Below are positions 27,571-36,145 of a DNA stretch of 64,000 bases, one piece after another; positions within the stretch are counted from its first letter, which is position 1, and every line of letters starts with the position of its first letter. Source of the stretch: Lujinxingia vulgaris (GTDB lineage: Bacteria > Myxococcota_A > Bradymonadia > Bradymonadales > Bradymonadaceae); the NCBI RefSeq assembly GCF_007997015.1, contig NZ_VOSM01000003.1, forward strand, positions 555,310 through 619,309. The letters are read 5' to 3'. Below the pieces are notes generated by a model, which worked only from the letters and a program-made list of their open reading frames with translations, ran no database searches and was not told the DNA's origin. The translations under genes and the position numbers were made by a program.

Positions 27571-29077
27571 GATTTCCCCCGCTGTGATCGTGGCCCTGGT
27601 GAGCATCGTCGCCGGCATCGTCATCGCCGGCGCCCTTCTCCTCCAAAAACATCCCGCAGACCGGGCATTCGCCCGATTCATGCTGGGCGTAGTGGGTGGT
27701 GCCCATCTCGCAGTACCAGACCCCGTCGGGCAGACGCGCCGGATCGATGGGCGGCTCAAAGCGAGTACCCTCAGGGGCGACCTCCACCGGCTCGAGATCG
27801 TTCTGCTCGCTCATCATCGAGGGCCCACCGCGGATTTGCAGCGAGGCGTCGATGCGGAAAGCCCCCTGCGCGGCGACTTCGTCGCCGGCTTTAAGGCCAT
27901 CTTCGATGATCACCCGGTCGCCGATGCGTTCGCCGAGTTCGACCTGCACCGGAACATAAGCCGGCGGTTCGAGCGCGGGATCGAGCTGGTACACGAGCGA
28001 GCGCGGCCCCGTCCACAACACCGCGCTGAAGGGCAATGAAAGAAGATCGTCATCGCCGACGCGGCGCTCCAGTGAGGCTTCCACAAACATGCCCGGGCGA
28101 AGTTCGCCCCCCTCATTGGGAAGCGGCACCCGCGCGAGCATCACGCGCCGCTGTGGCTCGATCTCCGGCGCGATAAAGTCCACTCGCCCCTCCAGGGTGC
28201 GATTGAGGGCGGGGATGGTCACCTCGACCGGTTGGCCGACCGAAACGCGGGGGATGTCCTGCTCGAAGATCTCCAGCTGGGCCCAGACCGTGTCGAGCGC
28301 GGCCAGTGAGACGATGGACTGACCGGTAGTCACATAGTCGCCCACCGAGACCTGGCGTTCACGCACCGTACCGCTGGCCTGGGCAAAGACATCGACCGTC
28401 TCGCGGGCGACGCCCTCAGCGAGCACCGCATCGATCTGGCGCGTCTCCATGCCGAGCAGGCGAAGTTCATCGCGCACCGCGCGCATCGAGGCCTGGGCGG
28501 CCGCCGTGCGCGAGGGGCTGTCGACGCTTCGGGCGTCTTCGAGGTTGCGCTGCGCCTGAATCAGGGTCTGCTGTGCGCTGAGAAGTTCGGGGCTGTAGAT
28601 GCGTGCGATGCGTTGGCCGCGTTTGACCGTCTCACCGCGGGCGTTGACGTAGAGGCGCTCAATGCGACCGCCCACCCAGGCGCTCAGGTCAACCTCGGCC
28701 TGCTCGCTGACTTCGAGTCGACCAAAGACCTCCAGATGATCGTCGAGCGGGCCTGCCTGCACCCGGGCGTTGGCGACGCCTGCCAGGCGTCGGGCGCCCT
28801 CCGAGAGCCGCACAGACGGGACGTCGCCCTCGTCGGAGCTGGAGCCCCCCGGCACAAGATCCATAAAACAGATCGGGCAGGTGCCCGGGCCGTCCTGACG
28901 GACCTGGGGGTGCATCGGGCAGACATATTCCTGGGCCGGAGCATCTTCGGCAGCGCTCTCAGATGCAGCACCCGCCTCCTCTGCGTGGGACGTCTCATCG
29001 GAGCATCCGACCGATGCGCTCATCAGGATAAAAGCAGCAAACAACGCCAGCGCGCTGCGTGATTGGGTGATCTTCAT
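27560..29077 (-). CDS. cusB: RND efflux periplasmic adaptor (CusB family) with two metal-binding motifs
   Basis: This 505-residue periplasmic lipoprotein (lipobox S-V-G-C near residue 25) links the pump to the outer-membrane channel. A heavy-metal-binding motif follows at about residues 51-70: Y-V-C-P-M-H-P ending C-P-I-C-F-M-D-L. The adaptor body has R-L-Y-V-N-A-R-G-E-T-V-K-R-G-Q and G-D-Y-V-T-T-G-Q, typical of HlyD/CusB barrel-sandwich domains. At the C-terminus a second related motif (W-Y-C-E-M-G and E-C-P-V-C-G-M-F-L) is followed by an Asp/His-rich tail ending H-A-H, which probably binds metal. Its ATG overlaps the TolC-like gene's stop as ATGA, and its own stop overlaps the permease start. 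Confidence 0.93.
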   Translation of the reverse strand: MKITQSRSALALFAAFILMSASVGCSDETSHAEEAGAASESAAEDAPAQEYVCPMHPQVRQDGPGTCPICFMDLVPGGSSSDEGDVPSVRLSEGARRLAGVANARVQAGPLDDHLEVFGRLEVSEQAEVDLSAWVGGRIERLYVNARGETVKRGQRIARIYSPELLSAQQTLIQAQRNLEDARSVDSPSRTAAAQASMRAVRDELRLLGMETRQIDAVLAEGVARETVDVFAQASGTVRERQVSVGDYVTTGQSIVSLAALDTVWAQLEIFEQDIPRVSVGQPVEVTIPALNRTLEGRVDFIAPEIEPQRRVMLARVPLPNEGGELRPGMFVEASLERRVGDDDLLSLPFSAVLWTGPRSLVYQLDPALEPPAYVPVQVELGERIGDRVIIEDGLKAGDEVAAQGAFRIDASLQIRGGPSMMSEQNDLEPVEVAPEGTRFEPPIDPARLPDGVWYCEMGTTHYAQHESGECPVCGMFLEEKGAGDDDAGDDAHQGHDHSGGNHAH

Positions 29078-30489
29078 TGTTGACCTCGCAGGGTGGCCGG
29101 GTAGGCCCAGGGGCTCTCAGCAGCGAGCTGGCCGGCGCTTAAGTATTGAAGTTCAATAATCTGGTTGGCGCGTTCGGCTTTGAGTTCGAGGTAGCGGCCG
29201 TGCAGGTCCCACTCCTCGCGCACCGCGCCCAGATAGTCGGTCACCGAGCGCTGACCGACCTCCACGCCGGTGAGCACCTCGGCGCTCACGAGCGATGCCA
29301 TGGGCATGAGCTCTTCGCGGTAGGCCTCCACACGCTCGTCGGCCTGGGTGGCGCGAGCGCGGGCTGACTCCATCTGCGCCAGAAGCTCGCGCAGCGCCCC
29401 GGCGCGCGCCTCCTCGGAGGCCGACGCGCTGGCCTGCCAGCGCCTCGCCTCGGTGCCGTAGCGCCCGCCCCAGATCGGCAGCGCGATCGAGAAGCCCACC
29501 TGAAAGACGTCGTGGCGCGGATCATCGTGGCTGTACATCGGGGCCATATTTCCGTAGCCGATCATGACCTGGGGAGGCGGACGAAGTTGGCGCTCCACAA
29601 GCTCCTCCTGAGCGCGAGCCCGGGCGCGCTCAGCCTCAAAACGCGCCAGCGCTGGCGAGCCCGCCTCGATCATTTTTGCGAGCTCATCGCGCGGGGGAAG
29701 ATCGAGAGTCCAGTCGAGGATGGCGGTGGTTTCGGGCAGCTCCAGCGCGTCAACGCCCACGCCCAGCAGGTTGGCCAGACGCCCTTTTGCCGCATGCAAC
29801 ATCGCCTCTTCCTCCTGGCGCATATCTTCAAGGCGCGCCTCAGCGAGTTGCAGGCGATAGAGATCGGCATGCTCCGCTCGCCCCACCGAGAGCGTCGCCT
29901 CAATGATGCGACGTACATCGGCCACCAGCCCGGCCTCCTCATCGATATGCAGGAGCATCTCCCGGGCGCGGGCAATGGCCACAAGCTCCCGGCGCACATC
30001 GCGAAGCACCCGGTGAGCGGCGGCGCGCTCCTCGGCGCGCGCGCCCTGCTCCATCGCGCGGGCCGGCGCGGCGCTGGCGCGGCGCGTGGCCGGCCAGGGG
30101 ATGGTCTGCATCAGCGTGACCATATGGTCGGTAGTCAGATGCGCCGCCCAGGGCGTGCTGATCTCGGCCATGTACTCGACGCGAGGCTCGGGCCAGCGGC
30201 CCTCTTCCACCTCGGCGGCGAGTGCGGCCTCTTCGGCGCGCGACGCCGGGGCGCGCACGCTGGGGTGATTCTCCAGGGCGCGCTCATCCAGCGCGGCGAT
30301 GGTCTCACCGGAGGGCATCGCCGCCGGCGCCCGGCGATGATGCTCGCCCTGGTGGGGAGCGTTGTCTGGCGAAGGGTCGGTGTCGCTGCGCTCCTGAGCG
30401 CTGGCGGTGGACGCAAGAAGCCCGCTTGCTCCCAGCGCCATGACCCACGTGCACAGCGCGACTGACACGCGCCGCGAATGCGTTGGCAT
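29074..30489 (-). CDS. TolC-family outer-membrane efflux protein
   Basis: This 471-residue protein is the outer-membrane channel of the efflux system. It has a Sec signal peptide (residues 1-32, ending A-S-A-Q) and long alternating helical segments rich in Ala, Glu and Arg, as in the TolC alpha barrel. The two repeat halves contain G-Y-G-N-M-A-P-M-Y and G-F-S-I-A-L-P-I-W-G. His residues near the mature N-terminus (H-Q-G-E-H-H-R-R) could contact metals. I chose ATG 30489 because a GAGGTAGG ribosome site lies just before it. The upstream leader has a hairpin and a palindrome, so expression of the whole cluster is probably set here. Confidence 0.88.
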   Translation of the reverse strand: MPTHSRRVSVALCTWVMALGASGLLASTASAQERSDTDPSPDNAPHQGEHHRRAPAAMPSGETIAALDERALENHPSVRAPASRAEEAALAAEVEEGRWPEPRVEYMAEISTPWAAHLTTDHMVTLMQTIPWPATRRASAAPARAMEQGARAEERAAAHRVLRDVRRELVAIARAREMLLHIDEEAGLVADVRRIIEATLSVGRAEHADLYRLQLAEARLEDMRQEEEAMLHAAKGRLANLLGVGVDALELPETTAILDWTLDLPPRDELAKMIEAGSPALARFEAERARARAQEELVERQLRPPPQVMIGYGNMAPMYSHDDPRHDVFQVGFSIALPIWGGRYGTEARRWQASASASEEARAGALRELLAQMESARARATQADERVEAYREELMPMASLVSAEVLTGVEVGQRSVTDYLGAVREEWDLHGRYLELKAERANQIIELQYLSAGQLAAESPWAYPATLRGQQ

Positions 30490-30500
30490 GGTCCTACCTC

Positions 30501-30521
30501 TTGAGCCCATTCGGGGCTCAA
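30501..30521 (-). promoter_or_regulatory. leader hairpin abutting the TolC-like gene's ribosome site
   Basis: A perfect eight-base inverted repeat (TTGAGCCC and GGGCTCAA) with a five-base loop ends directly beside the GAGGTAGG ribosome site of the TolC-like gene. In RNA it would form a stable hairpin next to, and partly stacking on, the translation start, so it could tune initiation or protect the 5' end. Confidence 0.5.
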
Positions 30522-30542
30522 TCCGCACAAAAGCTCAATCTA

Positions 30543-30559
30543 TGATCGCAATACGATCA
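30543..30559. promoter_or_regulatory. candidate operator palindrome upstream of the efflux genes
   Basis: TGATCG-CAATA-CGATCA is a perfect six-base inverted repeat with a five-base spacer, 54 bases upstream of the TolC-like start. Its place and symmetry suit a dimeric metal-responsive repressor or activator. No regulator gene is adjacent. Confidence 0.5.
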
Positions 30560-30615
30560 CAAAAGCCCTTGCGATGCTCATTTTAAAGGGACGAATGCAC
30601 TTGAGCGCCGGCAGG

Positions 30616-30639
30616 CGCGCGCCTCATCGAAGGCGCGCG
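30616..30639 (-). terminator. hairpin after the small Cys-cluster gene
   Basis: The stem CGCGCGCCT/AGGCGCGCG with a six-base loop starts four bases beyond the stop of the small exported protein. It lacks a T-tract. It may separate that gene's transcript from the efflux genes. Confidence 0.4.
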
Positions 30640-30642
30640 TCA

Positions 30643-31098
30643 TCAAAGACGCAGCGTCTGCACTCGCAGGTAGGTCGGAGCTGCATCTGTAGCATGCTCC
30701 ACACCGGGAGGGGGGGATCGCCAGGGTGGCGAGGGATCGTGAGCCGCGCTCTGCGCCAGCAGAATGCCCTCGGGCATTCCGGGCGCGGGCAGCTCTACGA
30801 GAAGGGGCGCGGCCAGGAGCTGCGGGCGCAGCTCTCCGGTCGTGACGGCTCCCGAGGTATCAGCGACTACCGGGGCCTGGGGAGCCTCTTCGGCCATATC
30901 GCAACCGCAGCAGCACTCCTTGTCCTCAGAGTCGTCGGAGCCTTCGCCGTGGGAGCAGGAACACGCCCCCGGGCTCGTCTGCACGCTCACCACCGAGGCC
31001 TGCGCAGACGCGCAGAGGCAGGGCACGCTCAACGCGATGGCAAAAATCGCCATGAAGAGCGGACCCAGCAAGGTCTCGATGCGGATGGACAGATTCAT
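30643..31098 (-). CDS. small exported Cys-cluster protein (possible metal-binding)
   Basis: This 151-residue protein starts with a hydrophobic signal or anchor (M-N-L-S-I-R-I-E, then a core of about 20 residues, residues 8-32). The middle holds A-C-S-C-S-H and then an acidic patch directly before C-C-C-G-C-D, so six or more cysteines and a His lie in about 30 residues. The remainder is Pro/Ala-rich and probably disordered. The Cys cluster and its position just upstream of the copper/silver-type efflux genes suggest a periplasmic metal buffer or sensor, but I know no matching family. The ATG at 31098 has GGGAG seven bases upstream; an upstream start at 31122 is less well placed. Its separation from the efflux genes by a hairpin leaves co-transcription open. 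Confidence 0.6.
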   Translation of the reverse strand: MNLSIRIETLLGPLFMAIFAIALSVPCLCASAQASVVSVQTSPGACSCSHGEGSDDSEDKECCCGCDMAEEAPQAPVVADTSGAVTTGELRPQLLAAPLLVELPAPGMPEGILLAQSAAHDPSPPWRSPPPGVEHATDAAPTYLRVQTLRL

Positions 31099-31167
31099 AA
31101 GAAGGCTCCCGAGGTCAGTCACGTCAACATGACGCCTCTCAGGGGTGCAACCTTACGCACGACAAAC

Positions 31168-34059
31168 TTATTCGTCCAGATCCGATGCAGAATCGCCCCG
31201 GTCGCCAGGAGATCGAACGCTGGAAGCCTCGGGCGCCTCGCAGAGATGGCTCTGAGCGTCGGCGGCCTCAATAGCCCGCAGCACCGCGCGGCTGAGCTCG
31301 GCAGCGTCGCCTCCGTGAAAGTGATGTGTGGCGGCGTCTTCGCCTTGTTCGAACATCACCACGGTGCCCACCAGGCAGGGGCCTGCAAAAAACACCCAGG
31401 CGCCGCTTCGGGCCACCGGTCGGCGCTCCATAACGCGGCCGTCGCGGTCGCGGATCAGCAGAACGTGGTCGCTGGTACCCGTCTTTCCACCGACCTCCCA
31501 GGTCGTCTGGCCGATCTGCCAGGGCGCATCGGTGGCGTGGCCGGTGCCACGCTCGGCCACACGAAGCAACAACTTCTCCACGGCGCGGGCGACCTCCGGG
31601 CCAAACGCGCGCACCGGCGGCGTCGGCGCCGGGCGAAGCCAGGTCTCGTAGGGCGTGCCCTCAAAAAGACGCACCCCTTCAACGCTATCAAGCCGCGGGA
31701 CCAACCCGCCGGCGCGCACCGCGGCGACAAGCAGGGCCAGGGAGGCGGGCCGGTCGCCGGAGCTCCCCAGCGCCGTGGCCAGCGAGGGAGTCAGCCGCTC
31801 AAAGGGGTAGCCTGCGCGCGCCCACTCCTTTTGCAACACCCCGAACACCTCTTCCTCGACGGCATAGTGGACGCCGCGCCGGGTGTCGATTGCGGTGGTG
31901 TGTGCGGCGACCCAGTCGCGGGCGTCGGAGCGGATGTTGGCCGTGGCGAGCATCACCTCGGTGAGCGAGGCCTCGGGGTTTTCGACAAGGGCCGCGATGG
32001 CGGCCAGCTCCAGAGGGTCTTGATCGTCCCAGGGTTCGACGTCAGCGGGTGCGTCTGTCGCAAGCGAGGCGTCGGCACAGGGGTGGGAGGCATCCAACGT
32101 CGCGGCGCTGCCAATCGCCCGGCGAAGCCGGGCGCAGCGGACGTCGGTGGGCTCAAGACCGGCCAGGGCCTGGCGAGCCATCATTGAAACGTCGCTGTGG
32201 TGGTGACGAAAGTAGGCGTCGCGCACCAGGCGCTCGGCCGACATCTTCAGATGACGCTCAAAAAGTTCGTCGAAACGCGGATGCTCCCCGGCCACAACCG
32301 CCTCAATGGGCGCGCCGTAGATGCGATGGGCATGAAAGGCCACAACTTCCCGCAGCAGACGCACAAAAGGAAGGTTGGCCGAGGCGACAAAGGCCGAGGC
32401 CACGTTGAAGTAGCGCGTATCATGCTCCGGGTTGACGTTCTGAAACTCATGGGGGCCGCCGCCGGTGTAAAACACCTCATCGGGGTCGGCGGAGACGGGG
32501 CGTTGCAGGGCGCGCTCCAGAAGCTCATCGAGGGGAAGAACCGGGTCGGCCGTGAGCTCCCGGGTGACAAACTGGCTGAGGGGGTCGGAGGCCACGGGGC
32601 TTCCTGCGGCGCGCTCCTCAAAGATCGTCTCCACCGCGCTCAGATACGAGACAAGCACTCGAAGTTTTGAGGTTGAGCCCAGGTCGACGCGCCCCTCCGT
32701 GCTCAGATCCACGACGCGAGGCTCGGTGTCGACGATGGCGCGGGGCTCGAGTCGGCCGGCGCTTCGGGCGAAGATCGCAACGCTTGTGCGCGCCGGAGGT
32801 TGAGCGGCCTCGATCTCACGGCGCAACGCCTCCTGAAGCGCTGCGTCGTAGGTTGTGGTCACCTGCGCATCGCGCTGGCGCATCACCGCACGCTCCTCAC
32901 CGCTGAGCGCCCCCCACTGCCGGGCAGCGAGCGCGCTCAGGTAACCTCCTCCCCCCTTTACGGGACGTTTTGACGGGGCTTTCTTCACCGATAATGATCG
33001 TGAGGCGATCACATGACCCCATTCGCGGGTTACTTTCCCCTCATCCACCAGAGTGTTGACCAGAGCGTCGACGCGCCGCTCCAGCGCGTCGAGACCACCG
33101 GGGAGGTAGCGCGCGGGGCGCTGCTGGGCAATGATCAGGGCGAGCATCTCGCGCTCGAGCTGCGCGCGCTGCGCATCACTGCGCTGGCGATTTAACCCCT
33201 GCGCAACCTCTTCAGGCGGACGACCAAACCAGGCCCACATGCCTTCAAAGACGCCCTGAACCGGCCCGTAACCCGGCCTATGGCCCAGCGGCACCGAGTT
33301 GAGCCAATCCACAACGATTTGCTCAGCCCAGGCGTCGGCCGCTCGCCCCTGATGGTAAGTGCGCAGCCAGGCGGTGAGCGTCTGGCGGGCTTTTTCCCGA
33401 GTGCCGGAAGTTCGCCCGTCGGGGGAGTGGCGAAACTTCTCCATCTGCACCGCCAGGGTGGAGCCCCCGATGGCCGGCGCGTCGCTGCCCAGGCGGGCGC
33501 GCACCTGGCTGACGGTCGCCACCCCCAGGCGCGTCCAGTCTACGGCCGGGTTGGTGTAGGGATGCGCGCGCTCGGAGAGCGCGCGGTTCTCCAGGAGCCT
33601 GGCTGCGTCCATCGCCAGGCGTGGCGGCGTCTTCCAGACCACCTCGGGATAACTCCAGCGCTCCAGCGTTCTCCCGGCGCGATCGGTTAACGTCAGCCCG
33701 GCCTGAGGCTCCAGCGCAAAGATGGGATAGATCTGATCCGAAAACGCTCCCCCTGGAGCAGACGTCGGCGCGTGAGCGGCCGCAACCACCTCAAAGCCGC
33801 GCTCCTGCAAATGCGCCACCATCTCACGATGGTTGGCATAGCCGCGGGCGCGATCCCAGGGCCCATCGGGGGCCTCGATGGAGGGCGGCGTAGCGCCGGC
33901 CTGCACGCGGTAAACGGGCACCGCCTGGCGAGCCAGGCTCACCCCCATGGCGGACTGCAGCGCCGAGGTGCGCACCTCCTGCCACACCACCGCCAGCGCG
34001 CTGAGCAGCACCAGACCCGGCACCACCGTCACCGATACCCACCAGGGCGCCCTGGACAT
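31168..34059 (-). CDS. bifunctional penicillin-binding protein (GT51 glycosyltransferase plus transpeptidase), divergent
   Basis: This 963-residue protein has one N-terminal membrane anchor (residues 6-28) and acts in the periplasm on peptidoglycan. The glycosyltransferase half shows the GT51 signature G-G-S-T-L-A-V-Q near residue 200. The first motif around L-L-E-N-R is poorly conserved: the usual E-D-x-x-F-x-x-H-x-G run is not clear. The transpeptidase half has S-T-S-K as the probable active-site S-x-x-K and K-T-G-T-S as the K-T-G triad, followed by A-W-V-F-F-A-G. An unusually long region lies between the two. The ATG at 34059 has GGAGG and GGAGGG upstream. It resembles class A PBPs but exceeds the usual 750-850 residues. 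Confidence 0.82.
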   Translation of the reverse strand: MSRAPWWVSVTVVPGLVLLSALAVVWQEVRTSALQSAMGVSLARQAVPVYRVQAGATPPSIEAPDGPWDRARGYANHREMVAHLQERGFEVVAAAHAPTSAPGGAFSDQIYPIFALEPQAGLTLTDRAGRTLERWSYPEVVWKTPPRLAMDAARLLENRALSERAHPYTNPAVDWTRLGVATVSQVRARLGSDAPAIGGSTLAVQMEKFRHSPDGRTSGTREKARQTLTAWLRTYHQGRAADAWAEQIVVDWLNSVPLGHRPGYGPVQGVFEGMWAWFGRPPEEVAQGLNRQRSDAQRAQLEREMLALIIAQQRPARYLPGGLDALERRVDALVNTLVDEGKVTREWGHVIASRSLSVKKAPSKRPVKGGGGYLSALAARQWGALSGEERAVMRQRDAQVTTTYDAALQEALRREIEAAQPPARTSVAIFARSAGRLEPRAIVDTEPRVVDLSTEGRVDLGSTSKLRVLVSYLSAVETIFEERAAGSPVASDPLSQFVTRELTADPVLPLDELLERALQRPVSADPDEVFYTGGGPHEFQNVNPEHDTRYFNVASAFVASANLPFVRLLREVVAFHAHRIYGAPIEAVVAGEHPRFDELFERHLKMSAERLVRDAYFRHHHSDVSMMARQALAGLEPTDVRCARLRRAIGSAATLDASHPCADASLATDAPADVEPWDDQDPLELAAIAALVENPEASLTEVMLATANIRSDARDWVAAHTTAIDTRRGVHYAVEEEVFGVLQKEWARAGYPFERLTPSLATALGSSGDRPASLALLVAAVRAGGLVPRLDSVEGVRLFEGTPYETWLRPAPTPPVRAFGPEVARAVEKLLLRVAERGTGHATDAPWQIGQTTWEVGGKTGTSDHVLLIRDRDGRVMERRPVARSGAWVFFAGPCLVGTVVMFEQGEDAATHHFHGGDAAELSRAVLRAIEAADAQSHLCEAPEASSVRSPGDRGDSASDLDE

Positions 34060-34198
34060 CCCTCCACCTCCAAGTTGACGTATGCGATGCGAGCGTTGCC
34101 GTCTCAAACGACCGCCCACGCACGCCCATCAACTCAAAGATAAACACCCCGCCGCCGCCCTTCCCCCTCGCCAGCCCAACCTCATTGCGTCTGGCGAG

Positions 34199-35161
34199 CT
34201 ACTCGGCCGGCGCTGCGCCCTTCATCTCCTCGTGGGGATCTTCACGCTCGTACTTCGGGCGCACCACCGCCCCCGGTCCCGGCGCAATCCCCGAGCCCAC
34301 TCGCCGCGCCCACACCTGGGTGAGCTCTGCGCCAAAGAGCACGATGACCCAGGAGTAATAAATCCAGACCAGAATCACCGCCAGGGTGCCCGCCGCCCCG
34401 AACACCGAGCCCACCCCGGAGCGCCCCAGATAGGTGCTGATCGCGAACTTCCCCAGCCCGAAGAGCACCGACGTCATCGCTGCGCCCACCCACACATCCC
34501 GCCAGGCCATCTTCACATCGGGCAACACCTTGTACATCGCGCCAAAAACGGCGGTAAAAAAGATCAACCAGACTACGCTATCACCCAGCCTCCACAGCCA
34601 CACCGGGGTGGTGATCAGGTAGGCAAAATAGGTCTCCACCACCGCGATGATCGAGCCCACCAGAAGTGATCCCATCAGCAGCAGCCCGAAAAAAAGCACC
34701 ATCGAGAACGCCAGCAGGCGGCGTTTGATCGTGTAGAGGATCCCTTTGTCGGGGTTGGCCTGAACCCTCCAGATCATGTTGAGGGCGTCCTGCAGCGCCG
34801 CAAAGATCGCCAGCGCGCCAAAGAGCATCGTCCCCAGACTCACCAGCGTCGCTCCCAGGCCCGTCTCATTGATGCGCACCCCGCGCAGCATCTCCTCGAT
34901 GAACTTCGCCGCATCGAGCCCCACAAACTCCTCAAGTTCACCGACGACCTGGCCCTGCACCGCCGCCTCACCGAAGACCAGCCCGGCCACCGCGATGCCG
35001 ATCACCAAAAGCGGCGCCATCGAGAAGACCGAGTAGAACGCCAGCGCCGCGGCCAACCGCAACGCCTTATCATCGTTCCACTCCTTGAACGCCTGCCCCA
35101 CAAAACTCAAAAAGGGCATGATGGGGGCGAGCACTTCAAGCGCCCTCTCCTTGATTTTCAT
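34199..35161 (-). CDS. YihY/BrkB family inner-membrane protein
   Basis: This 320-residue polytopic membrane protein belongs to the YihY (virulence factor BrkB) family, once called RNase BN in error. It shows the family start region A-A-A-L-A-F-Y-S-V-F-S-M-A-P-L-L and about six hydrophobic segments. The ending F-G-A-E-L-T-Q-V-W-A is also typical, followed by a charged cytoplasmic tail. Its substrate is unknown; transport of small molecules or lipids has been proposed for relatives. The ATG at 35161 has AAGGAAAG eight bases upstream; a start at 35254 would add 31 residues without a family match. It is divergent from the CarF-like gene, so both may share a 227-base promoter region. Confidence 0.87.
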   Translation of the reverse strand: MKIKERALEVLAPIMPFLSFVGQAFKEWNDDKALRLAAALAFYSVFSMAPLLVIGIAVAGLVFGEAAVQGQVVGELEEFVGLDAAKFIEEMLRGVRINETGLGATLVSLGTMLFGALAIFAALQDALNMIWRVQANPDKGILYTIKRRLLAFSMVLFFGLLLMGSLLVGSIIAVVETYFAYLITTPVWLWRLGDSVVWLIFFTAVFGAMYKVLPDVKMAWRDVWVGAAMTSVLFGLGKFAISTYLGRSGVGSVFGAAGTLAVILVWIYYSWVIVLFGAELTQVWARRVGSGIAPGPGAVVRPKYEREDPHEEMKGAAPAE

Positions 35162-35388
35162 GCCGTCTTTCCTTAGGTTTTGCGGCCACCAACGTTGATA
35201 GATTCGGTCGTGCTTCGGTGGCAGCAATCTCACCACCGAAGACGCGTTCGTCAACCGCTGGTCATTGCGCTCTGAGTGCTTATTTAGCCTCCAACGATGA
35301 GCGCCCCCGGCCGCTGCAACCTTTGCCCGCGCGCGATGTATCTCGCCATGCGGCCGGCCCGCTGAAACCCCTTTTGCAATCGAGCTGT

Positions 35389-36138
35389 ATGATGCCTTCG
35401 ATGATCAAGTCCTTCTTCAGTCGTGACTTTGACTACTCTCCCCTGCACCGAATCCTGGAAATCGTCGCGATCTTGAGCTTTTTTGCGCTCGTGGTGGTGA
35501 TCAGCGCCCGCGCCATCAGCGGGCTCAGCGTGCTGGGGTGGCAGACCGCCGCCTGGCTCGTTCCCCTGACGGCCGTGATGGGCTACGTGGGCGCGGACTT
35601 CGCCTCGGGCTTTGTGCACTGGATGGGCGACACCTTCGGCAGCGAAGAGACCCCGGTGCTTGGCGAGCGCTTTGTGAAACCTTTTCGCGACCACCACACC
35701 CACCCCCAGGGCATCTGCGAGCACGACTATGTGACGGTCAACGGCAACAACTCGATCGTGCTGGCGCTCTACATGGTGCCCATCGCGCTCTTTTTTACCG
35801 ATCCGACCCAGATCTGGCAGCTGCTGGTGCTGGCCTTCTCGGTGACCTTCACCTGCGGGGTGTTCATGACCAACCAGTTCCATAAATGGGCGCATATGGA
35901 CAACCCGCCGGGCTACATTCGCCTTCTGCAGCGCTTCAACCTGATCCTGACGCCCACCAACCACGATTTTCACCACACCGCGCCCTACGACACCTACTAC
36001 TGCATCACCTGCGGCTGGCTGAACCCGATCCTCGAGCGCATCAAGTTCTTTGAGACGCTCGAAAACGTGGCGCGACGCGCGTTTGGCATCAAGACGGTGC
36101 ACGACCAGCCCGACGCGGCGCGCAACCAGCAGGCCTGA
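35389..36138 (+). CDS. carF: CarF/PEDS1-type plasmanylethanolamine desaturase
   Basis: This 249-residue membrane enzyme matches the CarF/TMEM189 (Kua) family. Members introduce the vinyl-ether double bond that turns plasmanyl into plasmenyl lipids (plasmalogens). In Myxococcus, CarF is needed for light-induced carotenoid signalling. The His-rich di-iron motifs are visible: F-V-H-W-M-G-D, D-H-H-T-H-P, N-Q-F-H-K-W-A-H and N-H-D-F-H-H-T-A-P-Y-D-T-Y-Y-C-I-T-C-G. About four hydrophobic segments surround them. Two adjacent ATGs (35389, 35392) and one at 35401 are possible starts; none has a strong ribosome site. The esterase gene starts eight bases after the stop, so the two probably form an operon. 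Confidence 0.93.
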   Translation: MMPSMIKSFFSRDFDYSPLHRILEIVAILSFFALVVVISARAISGLSVLGWQTAAWLVPLTAVMGYVGADFASGFVHWMGDTFGSEETPVLGERFVKPFRDHHTHPQGICEHDYVTVNGNNSIVLALYMVPIALFFTDPTQIWQLLVLAFSVTFTCGVFMTNQFHKWAHMDNPPGYIRLLQRFNLILTPTNHDFHHTAPYDTYYCITCGWLNPILERIKFFETLENVARRAFGIKTVHDQPDAARNQQA

Positions 36139-36145
36139 GACAATA

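Noticed and set aside
30616..30639. GC hairpin as a strong terminator separating the efflux genes
   Set aside because: It has no T-tract, so I list it as a weak candidate only and do not use it to set operon limits.
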